DNA from: Candidatus Woesearchaeota archaeon
GTDB lineage: Archaea > Nanobdellota > Nanobdellia > Woesearchaeales > SKIA01
Direction of reading: 5' to 3'
Length of the DNA stretch: 11,269 bases
Assembly (NCBI GenBank): GCA_007116645.1
Contig: SKIA01000014.1
Coordinates: 1-11,269, forward strand
Shown: in pieces, positions 5,983-11,269 of the stretch
Numbering within the stretch: the first letter of the stretch is position 1
Layout of the letters: every line of letters begins with the position of its first letter
Made by a program: the position numbers and the translations under genes
Notes under the pieces: generated by a model
What the model saw: only the letters and a program-made list of their open reading frames with translations
What the model was told of the DNA's origin: nothing
Database searches by the model: none

Positions 5983-5989
5983 ATATAAA
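5983..5989 (-). promoter_or_regulatory. TATA box of the 506-residue surface protein gene
   Basis: The minus strand reads TTTATAT, centred 25 bp before the A of the ATG at 5961. It is preceded by extra T bases (six in a row) that could also end transcripts of the upstream paralogue. No Shine-Dalgarno site lies before the ATG, so a leaderless message is predicted. Confidence 0.55.
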
Positions 5990-6002
5990 AAACCTCGCAG
6001 AA

Positions 6003-7172
6003 TTATTTCTTGGATTTCTCTTGTTTGCGCAAGCGAACAATCTCGGGGTTCTTGCCCTTGCGAGTACTCAAAGAGGTTACTGCAAACATTGAGACTACAA
6101 AGATGAGTGCGATAACAACCCAGATGCCATTAGTGATTCGCGCAGCAGTGCTAAGCTGATAGCCTGAGGTGTCAGTAGTTCCCACACCAGCAGTTTCTCC
6201 ACCAAGAGTAAAGCTGGTTCCAAGAACGCGCACTTGTCCGCGACGGTTACCGGGTCTATCAGTATCTCCGCCGTCATCGCCACCACTGTCTCCTCCGCGG
6301 TCTACTTGTCCTGGAGGCATGCGTTGAACCGAAAACGAGATTGTGTGCTCAGCAGAGGTGCCAAGAGCGATAGGGTCTTGGCAGCGCACATAGTAGGTGT
6401 ATGAATTGCCAGCAGTAACGCTCACAGGGTGTTGGTGTGAGGTTGCGCCAGTAGATGAGAATGGCGTCATCTGGCTGAATGATCGGCCACGACTGGTGGT
6501 GTGGCGGCACTGAGCAGAGATGTCTGTGCGCGCAGTAAGCGTGGTTTGCGTGGTGTCACGAGAGAGTGTTCCTGACGGGCCAAGGTCTGAAACGAGCGGA
6601 ACGCGTACTTCGGGTTCAGGTTCTGGTTCGGGCTCTGGTTCTTGAGGAGTTCCTGGGATGACGCGAAGCGAAGAGCTAGCGTGCGTACTTGGGAGCTCCT
6701 CAACATCCTCATTAACAAGAATTGCCTCGTGAAGTGCGATACCGTGATTACTTGACGAAGCGGTGAATGCAAGTGATGCAATCACTCCTGAACCGCTCAC
6801 GCCAGTAGGTGAGAGACGGACAAAGTACAATTCAGAAACGCGACCGTTTTGCGCAGTCACGCTGTCTTCAGGAAAAAATAACTGTTCGTCTTCTTGTAAT
6901 TCTCGAGACAAGAAGGGTCCTGATTCTGCGTGCACGAATGTGGCAACAGACGGATTATATGAAATAACTAATTGAGCGCTGTGCAGTTGCTGCACGTTTT
7001 GAGCAGTAATATCAATCCATACTACGTCATCAGTAGTTTGCTCAATTACAGAAAAGCCTTGCGGAGTGCCTGGAACAGTGGTAAATGTGATAACTGCTGC
7101 GATTGCGATAAATACTGCTACAACTCCCACAAGAACGCGGGCGTCAGATGATGTGTCTTGCTGTTTGCTCAC
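6003..7172 (-). CDS. Membrane-anchored surface protein: cohesin-like and Ig-like domains
   Basis: This 389-residue protein is a shorter paralogue of the downstream 506-residue protein. It has an N-terminal hydrophobic segment (12-33), a cohesin-like domain (about 40-170; SAQLVISYNPSV and GVSGSGVIASLAFTAS are characteristic), and a Glu-Pro repeat linker (178-188). An Ig/FN3-like domain (about 192-283) follows, with Cys222 and Cys264 and the phrase TYYVRCQD. Then come a Gly/Asp/Arg-rich spacer (291-312), a transmembrane helix (347-367) and a basic tail ending KSKK, which fits a cytoplasmic end. It lacks the PGF-pre-PGF-like domain of its neighbour. The start is GTG at 7172-7170. No Shine-Dalgarno site precedes it, but a TATA box centred 27 bp upstream places the transcription start at or next to the GTG. 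No dockerin partner or enzyme domain is visible, so its ligand is unknown. Confidence 0.8.
   Translation of the reverse strand: MSKQQDTSSDARVLVGVVAVFIAIAAVITFTTVPGTPQGFSVIEQTTDDVVWIDITAQNVQQLHSAQLVISYNPSVATFVHAESGPFLSRELQEDEQLFFPEDSVTAQNGRVSELYFVRLSPTGVSGSGVIASLAFTASSSNHGIALHEAILVNEDVEELPSTHASSSLRVIPGTPQEPEPEPEPEPEVRVPLVSDLGPSGTLSRDTTQTTLTARTDISAQCRHTTSRGRSFSQMTPFSSTGATSHQHPVSVTAGNSYTYYVRCQDPIALGTSAEHTISFSVQRMPPGQVDRGGDSGGDDGGDTDRPGNRRGQVRVLGTSFTLGGETAGVGTTDTSGYQLSTAARITNGIWVVIALIFVVSMFAVTSLSTRKGKNPEIVRLRKQEKSKK
6605..6640 (-). repeat. Glu-Pro repeat linker in the 389-residue surface protein
   Basis: A short alternating Glu-Pro tract (residues 178-188) joins the cohesin-like and Ig-like domains. 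On the plus strand it appears as imperfect repeats of GGTTC/GGCTC units. It probably forms a stiff extended spacer. Confidence 0.65.
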
Positions 7173-7195
7173 AAATGTTTTTCTGCTATTAATGC

Positions 7196-7202
7196 TTTAT
7201 AA
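7196..7202 (-). promoter_or_regulatory. TATA box of the 389-residue surface protein gene
   Basis: The minus strand reads TTATAAA followed by GCA, centred 27 bp before the GTG start at 7172. The string resembles the EF-1A TATA box (TTTATAAAGCA). It predicts a leaderless transcript. Confidence 0.6.
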
Positions 7203-7244
7203 TCTTATCGATTTGACGTTTCGGAGCGTGAGATGAGCAAAACC

Positions 7245-7251
7245 TTAAAAA
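7245..7251 (+). promoter_or_regulatory. Predicted TATA box of the EF-2 gene
   Basis: TTAAAAA, preceded by CC, predicts transcription from about 7274 and a leader of about 26 bases. The leader includes AGGTGA at 7284-7289, a Shine-Dalgarno site ten bases before the ATG at 7300. It lies in a 127-base region shared with the divergent surface-protein promoter. Confidence 0.5.
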
Positions 7252-7299
7252 CAGCTAGTTACTCTCCGCAAGTATAACACTACAGGTGAATATAATATA

Positions 7300-9462
7300 A
7301 TGGCAAAGATGAGTGAACGGGTAATGACGATTTCTGACAAACCAGAACAAATCAGAAACATCGCAATTTGTGCCCACATTGACCACGGAAAAACAACGTT
7401 CTCAGACAACCTCCTATCAGGCGCAGGCATGATGAGTGAGGATCTCGCAGGAAAAGCACGACAACTCGACTTTCACGCAGACGAAGCAGAAAGAGGAATC
7501 ACAATCGACTCAGCAGCAGTATCGATGGTACACACCCTCAAACAAAAAGACTACCTCGTAAACCTCATCGACACCCCAGGACACGTAGACTTCGGAGGAG
7601 ACGTAACCAGAGCAATGAGAGCAGTAGACGGATGTATCGTCCTAGTTTGTGCAGTAGAAGGAATCATGCCGCAAACAGAAACAGTACTTCGCCAAGCGCT
7701 TCGAGAACGAGTAAAACCTATCTTGTTCATCAACAAAGTAGACCGCCTCATCAAAGAACTCCAACTCACACCACAAGCAATGCAAGAACGCTTTGTAAAA
7801 ATCATTACGAACGTAAACAAAAAAATCCAGCAACTCGCAGAAGAAGAATACGGAAAGAAATGGCAGCCATCAGTACAAGACGGCAGCGTATGCTTTGGTA
7901 GTGCGTTTCACAACTGGGCATTAAGCATTGACTACATGCAAGAAAACGGGATTACCTTCCAAGAAATCATCGACGCATACCAAGGAGAAGACGGAGCATA
8001 CAAAGCACTTGCAAAAAAAGCACCTATTCACGTAGTTGTACTAAACGCAGTAGTAAAGCACCTTCCAAACCCGCCAACAGCGTCAGCATACAGAATCCCA
8101 AAGATCTGGCACGGAGACGTAGACAGTCCATTTGGAAAAAGCCTTATGGCAGCAGACAAGAACGGACCTGTAGCGTTTGTCGTCACAAAAATCGCAATCG
8201 ACCCACAAGCAGGAGAGATCAGCGCAGGACGACTATTCTCAGGGACTATGAAGAAAGGAACAAGTCTTTTCCTCAACAGAGCAGGCGTTGAAAACAGAGT
8301 ACAACAAGTATTCGTATATAACGGTGCAAAAAGAGAAATTGTAGACAACGTTCCAGCAGGAAACATCATCGGAGTCGCAGGACTTCGAAACGCATACCCT
8401 GGAGAAAGCTGTACGACAGGCCAACAAACACCATTTGAAGCAATCACGCACATCTTCGACCCTGTAATCACAAAAGCAATCGAAGCAAAACGCCCACAAG
8501 ACTTGCCAAAACTCGTTGAAGTATTGATTCAAGTAACCAAGGAAGACCCTGGAGTACAAATCGAAATCAACCAAGAAACAGGCGAGCACCTCATGAGCGG
8601 AATGGGAGAATTGCACCTTGAAATCATTGAGAACCGCATCAAAACAGAAAAAGGCGTAGAAGTAATTACCTCGCCACCAGTAGTGGTGTTTAGAGAGACG
8701 GTTACAGGAAAAACTGCAGACGCACAAGAAGGAAAGAGTCCAAACAAACACAACAGACTCTACTTCACAGCAGAACCAATCACTGCGCAGATGCGAGACG
8801 CAATCAAAGCAGGAAAAGTACCTTCAGGCAGAGTCAAGAAAAAAGACTCAGACCTCTGGGCATCACTTGTTGAAGCAGGAATGGACGCAAAAGAAGCACG
8901 CTCAGTACGAGATATCTTTAACGGAAACGTCCTGATTGACGACACAAGAGGTATTGTTCACATCGGAGAAATCCAAGAACTCGTAAACGACATGTTTGAA
9001 GACGTCATGATGAAAGGACCAATCGCAAACGAGCCCTGTTTTGGAGTCGTTGTACGCCTCTTGGATGCAAAACTACACGAAGACGCAATCCACAGAGGAC
9101 CAGCACAAATGTACCCAGCAGTACGTGACGGTATCCGTTCAGCAATGGCAGTTGCAAAACCACTACTTTACGAGCCAGTACAAACAATCATGTTTGACGC
9201 GCCAGAAGAATACGTGGGAGAAATTAGTAAATTGATTTCAAACAAGCGCGGACAACTCATCGACATGCAAGCAGAAGGAGCAATGCAGCAAATCACTGCA
9301 CGCATCCCAGTAGCAGAAATGTTTGGTATGTCAAACGATTTGCGGTCAGCAACAGGTGGACGTGGAAGTTCATCAGTTATTGACCAAGCATTCGAGCGAT
9401 TGCCTGACGAACTCCAAGACAAGATCATTGGACAAATCAGAACGCGAAAAGGCCTCAACTAA
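7300..9462 (+). CDS. fusA: Translation elongation factor 2 (aEF-2)
   Basis: EF-2 is the GTPase that drives ribosomal translocation. The 720-residue protein has the expected length and all G-domain motifs: AHIDHGKT (25-32), the switch I RGITID (65-70), DTPGH (91-95) and NKVD (145-148). The LMSGMGELHLEI motif (431-442) lies in the middle domain. Near the end, LHEDAIHRGPAQ (592-603) contains His598, the residue modified to diphthamide in archaea and eukaryotes, so the modification pathway is probably present in this organism. The C-terminus NKRGQLIDMQ (648-657) and ATGGRG (684-689) are also typical. Three methionines near the start leave some doubt, but AGGTGA ten bases upstream supports 7300. 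The gene stands alone, outside a str-type operon, and ends in a hairpin with a T-run. Confidence 0.97.
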   Translation: MAKMSERVMTISDKPEQIRNIAICAHIDHGKTTFSDNLLSGAGMMSEDLAGKARQLDFHADEAERGITIDSAAVSMVHTLKQKDYLVNLIDTPGHVDFGGDVTRAMRAVDGCIVLVCAVEGIMPQTETVLRQALRERVKPILFINKVDRLIKELQLTPQAMQERFVKIITNVNKKIQQLAEEEYGKKWQPSVQDGSVCFGSAFHNWALSIDYMQENGITFQEIIDAYQGEDGAYKALAKKAPIHVVVLNAVVKHLPNPPTASAYRIPKIWHGDVDSPFGKSLMAADKNGPVAFVVTKIAIDPQAGEISAGRLFSGTMKKGTSLFLNRAGVENRVQQVFVYNGAKREIVDNVPAGNIIGVAGLRNAYPGESCTTGQQTPFEAITHIFDPVITKAIEAKRPQDLPKLVEVLIQVTKEDPGVQIEINQETGEHLMSGMGELHLEIIENRIKTEKGVEVITSPPVVVFRETVTGKTADAQEGKSPNKHNRLYFTAEPITAQMRDAIKAGKVPSGRVKKKDSDLWASLVEAGMDAKEARSVRDIFNGNVLIDDTRGIVHIGEIQELVNDMFEDVMMKGPIANEPCFGVVVRLLDAKLHEDAIHRGPAQMYPAVRDGIRSAMAVAKPLLYEPVQTIMFDAPEEYVGEISKLISNKRGQLIDMQAEGAMQQITARIPVAEMFGMSNDLRSATGGRGSSSVIDQAFERLPDELQDKIIGQIRTRKGLN

Positions 9463-9479
9463 GGCCATTATTTTTTTTT
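9451..9479 (+). terminator. Hairpin plus T-run terminator of the EF-2 gene
   Basis: GGCCT (9451-9455) pairs with AGGCC (9462-9466) around a six-base loop that contains most of the stop codon. ATTA and nine T bases (9471-9479) follow. The layout resembles a bacterial intrinsic terminator, though in archaea the T-run alone is often enough. Confidence 0.65.
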
Positions 9480-9526
9480 CTTTTTACTTTTCTTTACACA
9501 ACACGTAGCACAATACTTTTTAGAAT

Positions 9527-10126
9527 CTAGAAATAAAACGGCAAATCAGGAGCATCTATGGGCTGCGGATTATCGTTACGTGTGCGCTGCTCTTGCAAAA
9601 AGCGCGGAATGGATTCATTCAAGTGAATATACGTATCTTGAATTGCGTCGGGAAGGCGCGTCTCAAGGACTGCAATGAGTGCAGAAAGGTCCTGTGTTGT
9701 TTGATGAGGCGTAAAGGGCTTTGTAGGCTGAATAGGGTCGTCGCTATTAATGGTTCGATATAACAAGCGTCCAAGCTCTACAATAGTCGGGTGATTGGTT
9801 GCGTGCGTACGAAAGTCAATATTGCCGACTTCGTTTTCTGCTTTTCCGTGACTAGAGCCAATATATGGCAAAGAGACACTGATGCTACCCGTAGTTCTTG
9901 GCCAACTGGTAATCTCAAGCGGGGTATCATCATGAATGTATGCATTCAAGAATTCTTCTTCTTCTGCGCTGAGCGGAACGATTTTTCCGTCTAATTCAAC
10001 AGGTGTGATGTGTGATTCAATAGGCTGCAGTGTGTAAATGAGCTTACCAGGGTCTAAAATAAATCGTTTTGTCGCAAATATCTCTAATTCGAGTGCTCCA
10101 ACAGGAATGCGCAATCGTTGTTCCAT
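9527..10126 (-). CDS. Hypothetical protein, 199 residues
   Basis: I do not recognise this protein. It has no hydrophobic segment or signal peptide, so it is probably cytoplasmic. The N-terminal half looks beta-rich (RIPVGALELEIFATKRFIL, 5-23), and an acidic patch AEEEEFLN lies at 54-61. The second half is more helical and rich in Gln, Thr and Pro (for example PTKPFTPHQTTQDLSALIAV), ending in a Pro-rich tail LPFYF. The codon pattern is clean for 200 codons, there is no competing frame on the other strand of equal length, and a TATA box lies 25 bp before the ATG. These points make it a real gene. It sits convergent to EF-2 and divergent from EF-1A. No Shine-Dalgarno site is visible, which fits a leaderless message. 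Nothing in the sequence suggests a function. Confidence 0.75.
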   Translation of the reverse strand: MEQRLRIPVGALELEIFATKRFILDPGKLIYTLQPIESHITPVELDGKIVPLSAEEEEFLNAYIHDDTPLEITSWPRTTGSISVSLPYIGSSHGKAENEVGNIDFRTHATNHPTIVELGRLLYRTINSDDPIQPTKPFTPHQTTQDLSALIAVLETRLPDAIQDTYIHLNESIPRFLQEQRTRNDNPQPIDAPDLPFYF

Positions 10127-10148
10127 AACAGTGGTAAATCAATAATTG

Positions 10149-10154
10149 TTTATA
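10149..10154 (-). promoter_or_regulatory. TATA box of the 199-residue hypothetical gene
   Basis: The minus strand reads TATAAA (in CATATAAAC), centred about 25 bp before the A of the ATG at 10126. Transcription should begin at or next to the start codon. Confidence 0.55.
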
Positions 10155-10169
10155 TGTGTTGTTCTTAAT

Positions 10170-10179
10170 TGACGCGTCA
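10170..10179. promoter_or_regulatory. Perfect 10-bp palindrome between divergent promoters
   Basis: TGACGCGTCA is a perfect palindrome lying between the TATA boxes of the hypothetical gene and of EF-1A. It is a candidate operator for a dimeric regulator. A single short palindrome can arise by chance, so this is tentative. Confidence 0.3.
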
Positions 10180-10189
10180 GAGCTTCTAG

Positions 10190-10244
10190 GGAGAACACGC
10201 ACGGAACAGGCTCAGTAACATTTATAAAGCAACCTGAGTTCTCC
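10190..10244. repeat. Nested inverted repeats around the EF-1A TATA box
   Basis: GGAGAAC (10190-10196) is the inverse complement of GTTCTCC (10238-10244). Inside it, CTCAG (10211-10215) is the inverse complement of CTGAG (10234-10238). The TATA box at 10221-10228 lies within the inner loop. The right-hand arms are adjacent, whereas the left-hand arms are split by 14 bases. This could be a protein-binding arrangement at the promoter. Confidence 0.35.
10221..10228 (+). promoter_or_regulatory. TATA box of the EF-1A gene
   Basis: TTTATAAA is a good archaeal TATA box and predicts transcription from about 10251. The resulting leader of about 31 bases carries GGAGGG at 10267-10272, nine bases before the ATG. 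The following GCAAC is shared with the L7Ae promoter. Confidence 0.7.
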
Positions 10245-10281
10245 AGCAATTGACCACCACGACCACGGAGGGTTTACTATA

Positions 10282-11269
10282 ATGGCAAAAGATAAAATAC
10301 ACATGAACTTGGTGTTCATCGGACACGTTGACCACGGAAAATCCACAACAGTTGGACGACTCCTTTTCGACACCGGAAACATCAGCGAACAACAATTAAG
10401 AAAACTCAAAGACAAAGCATCAGAACTTGGTAAAGCAGGTTTCGAATTCGCGTACGTAATGGATAACCTCAAAGAGGAACAAGAACGCGGAGTAACAATC
10501 GACCTGGCACACAAGAAGTTTGAAACTGATAAGTACGACTTCACCATCATTGACGCACCAGGACACAAAGACTTTGTTAAAAACATGATTACTGGAGCTT
10601 CACAAGCAGACGCAGCAGTACTTGTAGTAGCAGCAAACGACGGTGTTAACGCACAAACAAAAGAGCACGTGTTCTTATCACGTACCCTTGGCGTTTCACA
10701 GATGATTGTTGCAGTCAACAAAATGGACTTGCAAGACTACAGCGAAAAACGCTTTGGAGAAGTAAAAGAAGAAGTAACCAAACTCATGAAGAGCGTTGGA
10801 TTTAAGATGGAACAAGTAAAGTTCATCCCAATCGCATCACTTCCTGGAGAAAACGTTGCTAAGAAATCAGAAAAGCTACCATTTGCACCAGAAACACTAC
10901 TTGATGCAATTAACAGCCTCAACCCACCTGAACGTCCAACCGACCTACCTCTTCGGATGCCAATCCAAGACGTATACAACATCACCGGTATCGGAGTTGT
11001 TCCAGTAGGAAAGATCGAAACTGGAGTAATGAAGCTAGGACAAAAAGTCATGGCAACCCCTGGACGTGAAGGAACTGGAGTAAAAGGAGAAGTCAAGACC
11101 ATCGAGATGCACCACTCACAACAACAATCAGCAGAGCCAGGAGACAACGTTGGAATCAGCGTTCGAGGCTTTGGTAAGAAAGATGTTGCACGTGGAGACG
11201 TCATCGGCCCAGAAGACAATCCACCAACAGTAGCGCAAGAGTTTGACGCACAAATCGTAGTGCTCAACC
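10282..11269 (+). CDS. tuf: Translation elongation factor 1-alpha, cut off by the window end
   Basis: EF-1A is the GTPase that brings aminoacyl-tRNA to the ribosome. The first 329 of an expected 425-435 residues are present with no stop, so the gene simply runs off the window. G-domain motifs are GHVDHGKS (14-21), RGVTID (69-74), DAPGH (91-95) and NKMD (146-149). The guanine-binding G5 motif, usually SA in P-x-S-A, reads IASL (184-187), a minor swap. Domain 2 begins near residue 222 (LPLRMPIQDVYNITGIG), and domain 3 has just begun at AQEFDAQIVV. ATG at 10282 is preceded by a strong GGAGGG site, and the N-terminus MAKDKIHMNLVFIGH aligns with archaeal homologues. The gene is not linked to ribosomal genes here. 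Confidence 0.97.
   Translation, partial: MAKDKIHMNLVFIGHVDHGKSTTVGRLLFDTGNISEQQLRKLKDKASELGKAGFEFAYVMDNLKEEQERGVTIDLAHKKFETDKYDFTIIDAPGHKDFVKNMITGASQADAAVLVVAANDGVNAQTKEHVFLSRTLGVSQMIVAVNKMDLQDYSEKRFGEVKEEVTKLMKSVGFKMEQVKFIPIASLPGENVAKKSEKLPFAPETLLDAINSLNPPERPTDLPLRMPIQDVYNITGIGVVPVGKIETGVMKLGQKVMATPGREGTGVKGEVKTIEMHHSQQQSAEPGDNVGISVRGFGKKDVARGDVIGPEDNPPTVAQEFDAQIVVLN

Noticed and set aside
8239..8751. A 170-codon open frame on the minus strand within EF-2
   Set aside because: It lies fully antisense to a well-conserved gene and reads as a Cys/Phe-rich string with no domain character. It arises from the codon bias of EF-2.
10465..10842. Altered G5 motif in EF-1A (IASL instead of P-x-S-A) as a sign of changed nucleotide specificity
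   Set aside because: G5 is the least conserved G motif, and the specificity motif NKMD is intact, so this is most likely neutral lineage variation.
10212..11267. Two long minus-strand frames (169 and 176 codons) opposite EF-1A
   Set aside because: They are antisense shadows of EF-1A, with Ser/Pro/Cys-rich composition and no start context.

Overview
The window looks like chromosomal DNA of an archaeon. It carries the archaeal cluster rpl7ae-rps28e-rpl24e-ndk, an archaeal EF-2 with the diphthamide histidine, and an archaeal EF-1A. TATA-like boxes sit about 25-27 bp before several starts, and T-rich tracts follow operon ends. A tandem pair of surface proteins carries cohesin-like and PGF-pre-PGF-like domains. 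The compact layout and this surface-protein style suggest a DPANN-type lineage such as Woesearchaeota, but that placement is an inference.

Layout: (1) 17-2567, plus strand: a three-gene ABC-2 export operon (two six-helix permeases, then the ATPase). (2) 2571-4021, plus strand: a promoter, a structured leader and the L7Ae-S28e-L24e-NDK operon, with overlapping or nearly touching genes and a T-rich terminator. (3) 4022-7172, minus strand: a small gene interrupted by one in-frame TGA, then two paralogous membrane-anchored surface proteins. (4) 7300-9462, plus strand: EF-2, ending in a hairpin plus T-run. (5) 9527-10126, minus strand: an unrecognised 199-residue protein. (6) 10282 to the window end, plus strand: the first 329 residues of EF-1A.

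The translation genes form the functional core: ribosomal proteins, two elongation factors, and NDK for the nucleotide supply. The most interesting element is RNA. The leader of the L7Ae gene contains a near-perfect kink-turn, the motif that L7Ae itself binds. Next to it are two hairpins that compete for the same bases and could expose or hide the Shine-Dalgarno sequence. This looks like an autoregulatory switch.

Other points worth attention are an L24e that has lost all four zinc-finger cysteines, a 123-codon gene with one internal TGA, and a split in promoter type. The translation genes have leaders with a Shine-Dalgarno site, whereas three minus-strand genes appear to be leaderless.
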